Of a stretch of 8,262 bases of DNA, positions 1-6,046 are shown piece by piece. Within the stretch, counting starts at the first letter, position 1. Each line of letters opens with the position of its first letter. The notes beneath the pieces were generated by a model. The model did not search any database. It saw nothing but the letters and a program-made list of their open reading frames with translations, and was not told the DNA's origin. This stretch comes from Acidimicrobiia bacterium (GTDB lineage: Bacteria > Actinomycetota > Acidimicrobiia > IMCC26256 > JAENVU01): contig JANYLF010000258.1 in assembly GCA_025357995.1 (NCBI GenBank), positions 1 to 8,262 on the forward strand, read 5' to 3'. A program made the translations under genes and the position numbers.

Positions 1-1
1 G

Positions 2-85
2 GCTCGCCTGATCGACAACATGGTGGTCACGATCTCCGAGGATGGAGTGAGCACCGACTCTGGGATCATCGCGGGCGGGTCCTGA
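2..85 (+). CDS. panC: Pantothenate synthetase (pantoate--beta-alanine ligase), C-terminal end only
   Basis: Only the last 27 codons are in the window; the reading frame begins at base 2 and ends at TGA 83-85. The visible start of the peptide, ARLIDNMVV, matches the conserved C-terminal strand of PanC (E. coli PanC ends in a nearly identical ARLIDNKMVELA, recalled from memory). PanC joins pantoate and beta-alanine with ATP to give pantothenate in the cytosol. The context fits: a pantothenate kinase gene, coaX, lies three genes downstream on the same strand, so vitamin B5 synthesis and its first committed CoA step are neighbours. The other two forward frames here give no recognisable peptide. 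The catalytic domain is outside the window, so the call rests on a short motif plus context. Confidence 0.72.
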   Translation, partial: ARLIDNMVVTISEDGVSTDSGIIAGGS

Positions 86-117
86 TGGTCGAGCGGCCGG
101 GCTCCGCCGGCAACCCG

Positions 118-123
118 TAGCAT
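118..123 (+). promoter_or_regulatory. Possible -10 element for nadB (leaderless start)
   Basis: TAGCAT fits the actinobacterial -10 pattern TANNNT and is preceded by G. It lies in the 46-base gap between panC and nadB. Eight bases separate it from the nadB ATG, so transcription would begin at or just before the start codon. No Shine-Dalgarno sequence precedes nadB, which also fits a leaderless mRNA. No convincing -35 hexamer is visible. Inference only; nadB may instead be read through from panC. Confidence 0.3.
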
Positions 124-131
124 CGCCCGCC

Positions 132-1694
132 ATGGATCTCCTGGTGTTGGGCAGCGGCATCGCGGGCTTGTCGGCGGCGATCCACGGCGCGCAACGCGGG
201 TGGACCGTCGGCGTCGTCACCAAGGGCGAGTTGGCGACCTCGGCCACTCGTTACGCGCAGGGCGGTGTTGCCGCCGCGCTCGGTGAGCCGGATTCCACGG
301 AGCTGCATCAGACCGACACACTCGTGGCCGGGGCCGGACTGTGCGATGTGGACGCGGTCCACGTGTTGGTCACCGAGGGTCCGCGTCGGGTGCGGGAGTT
401 GATGGAGCTCGGCGCTCGGTTCGACCAACAGAACGGTGAGCTCGCGCTCGCGATCGAAGGCGGACACTCGCTGCCGCGGGTCGTGCATGCGGGCGGTGAC
501 GCTACCGGCGCCGAGATCGAGCGCGCGCTCGCGGATGCCGCTCACGCGCTGGCCAACATCGACGTGCGTGAGCGCTGCTTCAGCGTCGACCTCATGGTGG
601 AGTCGGGACGCTGCGTCGGGGTTCGCGCGCTGGATTCGACGGGTCGCCCCATGGAGATCCGCGCGCGCCACACGGTGCTCGCCACCGGCGGCGCCGGCCA
701 GTTGTTCTCGGTCACCACCAATCCGGCGGTATCGACCGGCGACGGGATTGCGATGGCCTTGCGGGTCGGCGTGTCCGTCGCCGATGTGGAGTTCATGCAG
801 TTCCACCCGACCGCGCTGCACCATCCGAGCATGCCCCGACCGCTGTTGTCGGAGGCGCTGCGCGGGGATGGCGCGGTCCTGCGCGACGAACACGGTGTCC
901 GCTTCATGGTCGACGAACATCCTTTGGCCGACCTCGCGCCGCGCGATGTGGTCGCGCGGGCGATTGCCCAGCGCCTCGTCGAGCGGGGGTTGGACCACCT
1001 CTGGCTGGATGCCACCGCGATCGGTGGGTTCCCGGATCGGTTCCCCACGATCTGGGCCTCGGCCCAATCGGTAGGACTCGATCCGCAGAGCGACTTCCTT
1101 CCCGTTGCACCCGCGGCGCACTACCTCTCGGGTGGGATTGCGACCGACCTCGACGGCGCGTCCACGCTCCCCGGTTTGTGGTCATGCGGCGAGGCCGCGT
1201 GTTCCGGTGTGCACGGTGCGAACCGCTTGGCGTCGAACTCGCTCCTCGACGGCTTGGTGTTCGCGCCGCGCATCGTCGAGGCGATTGCCGCAGGCAAGGA
1301 CGGTCCCGAACCCACGGGGGTGTTGCGCGGCGCGTCGCTCGAATCGGTGGTGCCGCCGGTCTTCCCGGCGCGGCCCGAAGGCGTGATCGCGCTGAACGAG
1401 CTGCAACACGCGATGACGATGGGCGCGGGCGTGCTGCGTGATCGTGAGAGCCTGGAGATGGTGGCCGCGGTCGTCGCGGTCGACGTCGAGGCGCACGATG
1501 TGACCGGCAACGAGCTGCGCAATCTGTTGACGGTGGCACGCGCCCTGATCGCGGCCGCATTGGCCCGTGAGGAGAGCCGCGGTACGCACACGAGGCTCGA
1601 CTTCCCCGAGGCGTCGGCGGAATTCTCCGGTCGTTTCTTCGGTGCGGGTGGCGCGCCGGTCTTCGTCCCCCTCCCGGCGGGGGTTCCCGCGTGA
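132..1694 (+). CDS. nadB: L-aspartate oxidase
   Basis: A 520-residue flavoprotein of normal family length. It oxidises L-aspartate to iminoaspartate, the first step of de novo NAD synthesis in the cytosol. The N-terminus carries the FAD dinucleotide-binding motif GSGIAG (residues 7-12), followed by RYAQGGVAAAL (40-50) and EGGHSLPRVVHAGGDATG (109-126). Residues matching the E. coli active site are all present: His225 in FMQFHPTAL, Arg271 in LAPRDVVARAI, His330 in PAAHYLSGG, and Arg365 in HGANRLASNSLLDGLV. The C-terminal helical domain ends with ESRGTHTRLDFP, as in other NadB proteins. The ATG at 132 is chosen because the FAD motif begins six residues later. There is no ribosome-binding site, so translation may be leaderless from the -10-like TAGCAT at 118. 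The gene is followed by nadC after 19 bases, so the two are almost certainly one transcript. The succinate dehydrogenase flavoprotein is the only likely confusion; the residue pattern and nadC neighbour favour NadB. Confidence 0.96.
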   Translation: MDLLVLGSGIAGLSAAIHGAQRGWTVGVVTKGELATSATRYAQGGVAAALGEPDSTELHQTDTLVAGAGLCDVDAVHVLVTEGPRRVRELMELGARFDQQNGELALAIEGGHSLPRVVHAGGDATGAEIERALADAAHALANIDVRERCFSVDLMVESGRCVGVRALDSTGRPMEIRARHTVLATGGAGQLFSVTTNPAVSTGDGIAMALRVGVSVADVEFMQFHPTALHHPSMPRPLLSEALRGDGAVLRDEHGVRFMVDEHPLADLAPRDVVARAIAQRLVERGLDHLWLDATAIGGFPDRFPTIWASAQSVGLDPQSDFLPVAPAAHYLSGGIATDLDGASTLPGLWSCGEAACSGVHGANRLASNSLLDGLVFAPRIVEAIAAGKDGPEPTGVLRGASLESVVPPVFPARPEGVIALNELQHAMTMGAGVLRDRESLEMVAAVVAVDVEAHDVTGNELRNLLTVARALIAAALAREESRGTHTRLDFPEASAEFSGRFFGAGGAPVFVPLPAGVPA

Positions 1695-1714
1695 ATTCCC
1701 CCGGAGCGCGGGAA
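1667..1714 (+). promoter_or_regulatory. Tandem inverted repeats over the nadB stop / nadC start
   Basis: Two abutting potential RNA hairpins. The first pairs CCCCC (1667-1671) with GGGGG (1679-1683) around a 7-base loop. The second is a perfect 8-bp inverted repeat, TTCCCGCG (1684-1691) with CGCGGGAA (1707-1714). Its 15-base loop holds the nadB stop codon (1692-1694) and the nadC Shine-Dalgarno GGAG (1703-1706), and its right arm ends on the first base of the nadC ATG. A ribosome finishing nadB would open the structure, so coupled translation of nadC is a reasonable inference. There is no U-tract, so it is not an intrinsic terminator. A further CCCCC (1698-1702) and GGGGG (1719-1723) allow alternative pairings. 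Confidence 0.45.
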
Positions 1715-2568
1715 TGATGGGGGACTTCGATCCGCCGGTGGTGGTGGTGCGCGACATCGTGGCGCGAGCGTTGGCCGAAGACTTTGGCACCCTTGGGGAT
1801 CTCACATCCATCGCGACCATCCCCGAAGACGCGACCGCAACCGCCGCGATCGTTTCTCGGCGCTACGGGGTCCTCGCCGGCGCGAGTGGGGCCACCGAGG
1901 TGTTCCGCCAGGTGGACGCCACGGTCGGGCTGCGCTGGCACCTGACCGACGGCGACGTACTGGAGGAGGGAGCCCAGGTTGCCACGGTGCAGGGCAACTT
2001 GCGCTCGATCCTTGCCGCGGAACGCACCGCGCTGAATCTGCTCCAGCACGCGTCGGGGGTCGCGACTCTCACCCGCCAGTACGTCCAGGCCGCGGAGGGG
2101 CGCGTGAAGATTCGCGACACCCGCAAGACGCTTCCCGGCCTCCGGGCCATCGAGAAGGCCGCGGTCCGCGCCGGTGGTGGATACAACCACCGCGAGTGTT
2201 TGAGTGACGCGGTACTCATCAAGGACAACCATCTCGCGTTTCTCGACCTCACCGCCGCGGTCGAGCGTTCGAAAGTTCGCTGGCCGGGCCGCACCGTCGA
2301 GGTGGAGTGCGACACGTTGGCGCAGGTGCTCGAGGCAGTAGCCGCGGGTGCCGACGTGATCCTCCTCGACAACATGACCCCGGATGTGGTCCGTGAGGCC
2401 GTCTCGATCGTCGACGGCGTCGTTCCGCTCGAAGTGTCGGGCGGCGTGACGTTCGAGACGATCCGCGACTACGCCGCCACAGGTGCCGAGTTCGTCTCCG
2501 TGGGTGCACTGACGCACAGTGCACCGGCGCTCGATCTCGCGCTCGACTTCGCCCCCGCGCCAGACTGA
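1714..2568 (+). CDS. nadC: Nicotinate-nucleotide pyrophosphorylase (quinolinate phosphoribosyltransferase, carboxylating)
   Basis: A 284-residue protein of typical length. It converts quinolinate and PRPP to nicotinate mononucleotide, CO2 and pyrophosphate, the step where de novo NAD synthesis meets salvage. Family motifs in order: EDFGTLGDLTS (residues 22-32), LLQHASGVAT (109-118), DTRKTLPGLR (135-144, substrate/PRPP-binding Arg and Lys), GGGYNHR (154-160), LIKDNH (168-173), VEVECD (195-200), LLDNM (217-221), LEVSGGV (239-245) and a closing VSVGALTHSAPALDLALDF. The reading frame is open further upstream to 1567, but that extension overlaps nadB and is Arg/Ser-rich out-of-frame sequence. GGAG at 1703-1706 lies 7 bases before the ATG at 1714; a second ATG at 1717 is an equally possible start. 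coaX follows after 6 bases. NadA, which makes quinolinate from the NadB product, is not in the window. Confidence 0.96.
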   Translation: MMGDFDPPVVVVRDIVARALAEDFGTLGDLTSIATIPEDATATAAIVSRRYGVLAGASGATEVFRQVDATVGLRWHLTDGDVLEEGAQVATVQGNLRSILAAERTALNLLQHASGVATLTRQYVQAAEGRVKIRDTRKTLPGLRAIEKAAVRAGGGYNHRECLSDAVLIKDNHLAFLDLTAAVERSKVRWPGRTVEVECDTLAQVLEAVAAGADVILLDNMTPDVVREAVSIVDGVVPLEVSGGVTFETIRDYAATGAEFVSVGALTHSAPALDLALDFAPAPD

Positions 2569-2574
2569 TCCCCC

Positions 2575-3339
2575 ATGCTGCTCGCGATCGACACCGGCAA
2601 CACTCAGACCGTTATCGGACTCTTCGATGGCGTCGAGCTGGCGGACCACTGGCGGATCGCGACGGTCGCGTCGCGCACGTCGGACGAACTCGCGCTGATG
2701 ATCCAACAGTTTCTCGGATTTCACGGCTTCTCGTTCGACGAGGTGACCGGCGTGGCGATCTGCTCGGGAGTGCCGAGTGTGACTGGGGCCCTCCGCGAGA
2801 TGACGACGCGCTATTTCGGCTTCGACGCGTTGGTGATCGAGCCGGGCGTTCGTACCGGCATGCCCATCCTCTACGACAACCCGAAGGAAGTTGGCCCCGA
2901 TCGGATCGCGGATGCCGTGGGCGCGTACGAGCTGTACGGCGGACCCACGATCGTCGTCGATTTCGGGACGGCGAACACGGTGGAAGCGGTCAGCGCGAAG
3001 GGGGAGTACCTGGGCGGTGCGATCTTCCCCGGCGTCGAGATCTCGATGGACGCGTTGTTCGGACGTGCCGCGGCGCTACGCAAAGTGGAGCTCGTTCCAC
3101 CGCGCAACGTGATCGGCAAGTCGACCGTCGAGTCGATCCAATCGGGCGTGCTGTACGGATTCAGTGGTCAAGTCGACGCGATCGTGAACCGGTTCAAGAT
3201 CGAGTTAGGCGAGTGCACGGTGGTCGCCACCGGCGGTCTCGCCGATCTGATCACACCCTTCTCCGACACGATCCAGCATCTCGAGCCGTGGCTCACCCTG
3301 TACGGGCTGCGAATCATCTACGAGCGCAACGCGGGCTGA
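2575..3339 (+). CDS. coaX: Type III pantothenate kinase
   Basis: A 254-residue cytosolic kinase of the ASKHA (acetate/sugar kinase-Hsp70-actin) fold. It phosphorylates pantothenate to 4'-phosphopantothenate, the first step of CoA synthesis. The N-terminal phosphate-binding motif MLLAIDTGNTQTVIGLFDG carries Asp6. EPGVRTGMPILYDNPKEVG (89-107) leads into PDRIADAV, where Asp109 is the expected catalytic base. DFGTANTVEAV (129-139) is the second phosphate motif, followed by GGAIFPGVEIS (147-157), a GKSTVES motif (181-187) and VATGGLA (217-223). Close similarity runs to the C-terminal YGLRIIYERN. Two positions are unusual: GPDR where GADR is common, and GTANT where GTATT is common. No Shine-Dalgarno sequence precedes the ATG, but nadC stops only 6 bases upstream, so translational coupling is likely. 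The start is fixed by the MLLAIDTGNT N-terminus typical of the family. Together with the probable panC at the left edge it links this operon to CoA supply. Confidence 0.95.
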   Translation: MLLAIDTGNTQTVIGLFDGVELADHWRIATVASRTSDELALMIQQFLGFHGFSFDEVTGVAICSGVPSVTGALREMTTRYFGFDALVIEPGVRTGMPILYDNPKEVGPDRIADAVGAYELYGGPTIVVDFGTANTVEAVSAKGEYLGGAIFPGVEISMDALFGRAAALRKVELVPPRNVIGKSTVESIQSGVLYGFSGQVDAIVNRFKIELGECTVVATGGLADLITPFSDTIQHLEPWLTLYGLRIIYERNAG

Positions 3340-3405
3340 GCGGGTGGTCCGGGCCGCAACGCCGATCCGCAATACTGGACGGCTCGCCGGAACTCGGAGG
3401 GTTGG

Positions 3406-4383
3406 ATGCGCGTACTGATCACGGGGATGGGTGGCGAGCTGGGCACCGGCGTCGCGCAGCTGCTCGAAGCTCGCCGTGAGATCACCGAGATCGTGGGCGT
3501 CGACTTCGTGCCGCCGCGGCGTCGGTTGCGGCGCAGTGAGTTTCGGCGCATCGACCCCCGTGAGCGCGAGAAGCTCGCGGCGTTCGTCACGGAATACGCG
3601 CCGGACGCGGTTGCCCATCTCGGTGTGTACGAGCCCGGTTCGCGCCTGCCGGCGCGGCTCGCGGCCGAGTACACACGCGCGGCGGCGGTCGGGGCTCTGG
3701 GCGCTGCCGCTCGGGCCGGGCGGCTCGAGCGGGTCGTGATCAGGAGTGGGATCTCCGTGTACGGGCGCGGTCGTGGTCGGCCTGGTGTGCCCGACGAAGA
3801 CGCTCCGGTCGCGCCGACGACACCCTGGGGTCGCAGCCTCCTCGCGCTGGAAGCGCTGGCTGCCGACATCGGTCGTCGCCACGGCATTCCCGTGGCCGCC
3901 CTCCGCATGGCCACGGTCGCCGGTTCGCACATGCCGAGTCCGCTCGGGCGTGTGCTGCGCCTCCCGGCGGTGCCGGTTCCCGCCTGGAGCGATCCGGTGT
4001 TTCAACTGCTGCATGCCGACGACGTCGCACGATCGATCGTGGCCGCGTTGGTGGCGGGGACCGACGGTCCGTTGAACATCGTCGGGCCGGGGGCCGCGAG
4101 CGTCTGGCAGGCGGTGCGGCTCGGTGGTCGGATCCCGATCCCGATCGCCGGACCGATGTGGTCGGTGGCTGCGCACGCCGTGGAGCTTGCCGGGGCACCC
4201 GCGCCACCCCACGTGATCGAAATCCTGACCAAGGGCGGCGCGGCCGACGGATCACGCGCCCTGGACACCTTGCAGTTGGGTGCACTGCGTTCCACTCACG
4301 ACGTGTGCACGGAGTTGTTCGAGTGGGCGACGGTGAGTTCGCTCCGCCCGCAACCACAGCTCGTGGAGGTGTCCGGTGGGTGA
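3406..4383 (+). CDS. Extended SDR family NAD-dependent epimerase/dehydratase-like protein, catalytic Tyr/Lys absent
   Basis: A 325-residue Rossmann-fold protein. The nucleotide motif GMGGELG (residues 7-13) follows the first strand, and Asp33 in VGVDF suggests NAD(H) preference. The strand-4 region VVIRSGISVYG (110-120) has the usual SxxxVYG pattern. At the expected YxxxK site the sequence is PWGRSLLALE (140-149), so Trp141 and Leu145 replace Tyr and Lys. A classic SDR hydride-transfer mechanism is therefore unlikely. LRMATVAGSHMPSPLGRVLR, FQLLHADDVARSI, GPLNIVG and GGRIPIPIAG closely resemble M. tuberculosis Rv0501 (annotated GalE2), which to my recollection also lacks the Tyr/Lys pair. GGAGG at 3396-3400 sits 5 bases before the ATG. 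It overlaps the next gene by 8 bases, and the same pairing is seen as Rv0501-Rv0502. It lies 66 bases after coaX, so it may share that transcript. The substrate is unknown; an NAD-binding regulatory or scaffold role is possible. Confidence 0.85.
   Translation: MRVLITGMGGELGTGVAQLLEARREITEIVGVDFVPPRRRLRRSEFRRIDPREREKLAAFVTEYAPDAVAHLGVYEPGSRLPARLAAEYTRAAAVGALGAAARAGRLERVVIRSGISVYGRGRGRPGVPDEDAPVAPTTPWGRSLLALEALAADIGRRHGIPVAALRMATVAGSHMPSPLGRVLRLPAVPVPAWSDPVFQLLHADDVARSIVAALVAGTDGPLNIVGPGAASVWQAVRLGGRIPIPIAGPMWSVAAHAVELAGAPAPPHVIEILTKGGAADGSRALDTLQLGALRSTHDVCTELFEWATVSSLRPQPQLVEVSGG
4365..4369 (+). promoter_or_regulatory. Shine-Dalgarno site that fixes a GTG start
   Basis: GGAGG lies 6 bases before the GTG at 4376, inside the end of the SDR gene. 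It supports the GTG as the true start of the PlsC-like gene and an 8-base overlap between the two genes. Confidence 0.7.
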
Positions 4384-5044
4384 GGTCGCGGCCTTGCCCA
4401 TGTTCGGGGTCGATTTGGACAAGACCCAAAGCGTCGAGCCCGTCGACGTGATCCGCCGCCATCTCGACGGGCGGTTCTCGATCGATCCGTTCGGCGCCGA
4501 TCCCCAACTCCAGGATGTACTGGCCCCGCTCGTGGTGCGCCTCGTCCCCGTACGTGCCGAGGGTATGCATCACATCCCGTCCACGGGCCCCGCGTTGCTC
4601 GTGTCCAACCGCGGAATTGGTGTGTTGGAGCCGACCGCGATTTCGGTTGCGGTCCGAAAGCTGTGCGGCCGTCGTTTGCGCGTCGTCGGCACGCCCGAGA
4701 TTCCCATCGTCGGCGACGCGCTGCGCAAGCTCGGAAGTGTCGGCAACTATCCGGCCGATCTCGGAGCACTCCTGCGCGCCGGTCATCTGGCCGCACTCCC
4801 GCTGGGCGTCAACTGGCTGCGCACCGGAGTCGGGATCGCGCCAACCGACATGCTCGTGGTCGCGCTCGGGTACCCGGTGATCCCCGTCCTCGTGCGCCCG
4901 GGCGGTCCCTTCGGGCTCCCGCTGTTGCCGTGGCAGGTCACGTTCGGCCCGCCGATCGTGGTGGGCACTCTCGGAGACCGGGATCCCTTGTCGGCCGCCG
5001 AGCTCGCCGAGGCGGCACGAGAAGCCGTGCACGCCTTGGCCTGA
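4376..5044 (+). CDS. PlsC-like (lysophospholipid acyltransferase superfamily) protein with degenerate active site
   Basis: A 222-residue protein starting at GTG with a good GGAGG. The N-terminal lead RRHLDGRFSIDPFGADPQL (27-45) and the strand VRAEGMHHIPSTGPALLVSN (59-78) match actinobacterial PlsC-like proteins such as M. tuberculosis Rv0502 (recalled). In active members, the next residues hold the catalytic His and Asp of the HX4D-type motif, as in NHSGTLPLD. Here the stretch is NRGIGVLEP (78-86), so His becomes Arg79 and Asp becomes Pro86. The glycine-rich acyl-acceptor motif, normally PEG, reads LPLGVNW (141-147), so its Glu is missing too. The later PVIPVLVRPGG (167-177) and TFGPPIVVG (189-197) elements remain. 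I infer a preserved fold without standard acyltransfer chemistry, perhaps lipid binding or a partner of the upstream SDR. Weakly hydrophobic segments suggest peripheral membrane contact at most. No paralogue is visible here to supply activity. Confidence 0.78.
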   Translation: MGEVAALPMFGVDLDKTQSVEPVDVIRRHLDGRFSIDPFGADPQLQDVLAPLVVRLVPVRAEGMHHIPSTGPALLVSNRGIGVLEPTAISVAVRKLCGRRLRVVGTPEIPIVGDALRKLGSVGNYPADLGALLRAGHLAALPLGVNWLRTGVGIAPTDMLVVALGYPVIPVLVRPGGPFGLPLLPWQVTFGPPIVVGTLGDRDPLSAAELAEAAREAVHALA

Positions 5045-5115
5045 ACGCGGCTGGTTCTCTGGGCGTTTGAGGGCGAGTCGTCCGATCTTGGCGGCGATCG
5101 TGGCGGTTGCCTGAG

Positions 5116-5121
5116 TAGCCT
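5116..5121 (+). promoter_or_regulatory. Possible -10 element for the alpha/beta-hydrolase gene
   Basis: TAGCCT, preceded by G, matches TANNNT and the same GTAGCNT pattern seen before nadB and the P450. It lies in the 128-base gap after the PlsC-like gene and about 50 bases before the chosen hydrolase start. Transcription would begin near 5128, which would exclude the earlier in-frame GTG at 5125. No clear -35 at standard spacing; the TTGGCG at 5088-5093 is 22 bases away. I see nothing else in this gap, and no terminator. Confidence 0.3.
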
Positions 5122-5162
5122 GATGTGTTCACGTTCGCCAGCATTTTGCTCGCAAGCGGTTC

Positions 5163-5168
5163 GGGAGG
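5163..5168 (+). promoter_or_regulatory. Shine-Dalgarno site for the alpha/beta-hydrolase
   Basis: GGGAGG lies 4 bases before the GTG at 5173. The earlier in-frame GTG at 5125 has no such site, so this decides the start. Confidence 0.65.
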
Positions 5169-5172
5169 CCGA

Positions 5173-6015
5173 GTGTCCGAGGTCGTCGTCGACGACGGTA
5201 TGACCATCCACTACGACGTCTTCGGACGCCGCGATGGCCCTCCGTTGCTCATGATTCAGGGCCTCGGCACGGATTCGCGCGGGTGGGCGCTCCAGCGCTT
5301 GGCGCTCGGGCGCCGGTATCGCTGCATCACCATCGACAACCGCGGCGTCGGGCGCACGGGTCCCGCCCCGGAGCCGTACTCGCTGGAACGGATGGCACTC
5401 GATGCCATCGCGGTCCTCGACGCGGAGCGGATCGAACGAGCGCACGTGATGGGTGCGTCGATGGGCGGAGTCATCGCGCAGATCATCGGGGTACTCCATC
5501 AGGAACGGACCCGATCGCTCGTGCTCGCCTGCACGGCGTGTCGCCACCACGAATGGCGCCGCGAACTACTGGCCGAGTGGGCCGACGCGGTGACCGAACG
5601 CGGCATGGCCGGACTCGGTGACGAGGCGTTGCAGTGGCTCGTGGGACCACGATTGCGGCGGCGGTTCGGGATCTGGCTGAACCTCATCGCGCGGGTGGTC
5701 TTGCAACAACCGCCCGAGCCGTTCGTCGCCCAGGTGCGAGCGATTCTCGACGCGCCGGACAGTCTCCGCCACGAGCTCTCGTCCGTGCGCGTTCCCGTGC
5801 TGGTCATCACCGGATCGCAGGACGCGCTCACGCCCGTCGGCGACGCGGAGGAACTTGCCGAGTTGATTCCGCATGCCCGACTCGAAGTGATTTCCGGGGC
5901 CGCGCACGGTCTGATGGCCGAGGCGCCGAACGGTTTCAACGAGGCGGTGCTGCGATTCCTGGGGGATGTCGATGCCGTCGACCGCGCCGTCGAACCCCAC
6001 GCCGAATCCGCGTAG
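5173..6015 (+). CDS. Alpha/beta-fold hydrolase
   Basis: A 280-residue cytosolic hydrolase with no signal peptide or membrane segment. The fold is clear: IHYDVFG strand (12-18), oxyanion-hole loop IQGLGTDSRGW (28-38), ITIDNRGVGRTG (52-63), nucleophile elbow GASMGG (94-99, Ser96), VPVLVITGSQDALTP (207-221, acid Asp217) and GAAHGLMAEAP (242-252, His245). The triad is complete, so it should be active. The variable cap (about 125-200) does not let me name a substrate; esterase, enol-lactonase-like and other C-C or ester hydrolases all share these motifs. The GTG at 5173 is preferred to the GTG at 5125 because of the GGGAGG just upstream and the family-like N-terminus SEVVVDDGMTIHYDVFG. It sits 128 bases after the PlsC-like gene with its own possible promoter, and converges on the P450 with only 22 bases between the stops. 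Confidence 0.9.
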   Translation: MSEVVVDDGMTIHYDVFGRRDGPPLLMIQGLGTDSRGWALQRLALGRRYRCITIDNRGVGRTGPAPEPYSLERMALDAIAVLDAERIERAHVMGASMGGVIAQIIGVLHQERTRSLVLACTACRHHEWRRELLAEWADAVTERGMAGLGDEALQWLVGPRLRRRFGIWLNLIARVVLQQPPEPFVAQVRAILDAPDSLRHELSSVRVPVLVITGSQDALTPVGDAEELAELIPHARLEVISGAAHGLMAEAPNGFNEAVLRFLGDVDAVDRAVEPHAESA

Positions 6016-6046
6016 CTCAGCGGCGCGCCTGGCTCGCTCAGCGGCG
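6015..6046. repeat. Pair of 11-bp direct repeats at convergent stop codons
   Basis: GCTCAGCGGCG occurs exactly at 6015-6025 and 6036-6046, a 21-base offset. The first copy starts on the last base of the hydrolase stop; the second spans the P450 stop codon. The 22-base gap between the genes holds nothing else that I can recognise, and no T-tract terminator. A small tandem duplication that formed one gene end is possible. Confidence 0.5.

Noticed and set aside
85..120. An 11-codon open frame starting in the panC stop (TGATG overlap)
   Set aside because: No motif, very short, and it ends inside the possible nadB -10 element. There is nothing to show it is a leader peptide.
1567..1713. Longer start for nadC, 49 codons upstream
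   Set aside because: It is Arg/Ser-rich sequence in the wrong frame of nadB and absent from the NadC family. The ATG at 1714 has GGAG in place.
904..2724. Long minus-strand open frame (606 codons) opposite nadB, nadC and coaX
   Set aside because: The product is Arg/His/Gly-rich with no motif, and it lies opposite three well-supported genes. This is a usual antisense shadow in GC-rich DNA. The same applies to the minus-strand frames at 66-1121, 3205-4212 and 3740-5032.
5083..5100. CGATC/GATCG stem after the PlsC-like gene as a terminator
   Set aside because: Only 5 bp of stem and no T-tract. It is not distinguishable from chance.
5125..5172. Longer start (GTG 5125) for the alpha/beta-hydrolase
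   Set aside because: No Shine-Dalgarno, and it lies only 3 bases past a possible -10. The GTG at 5173 has GGGAGG and a family-like N-terminus.
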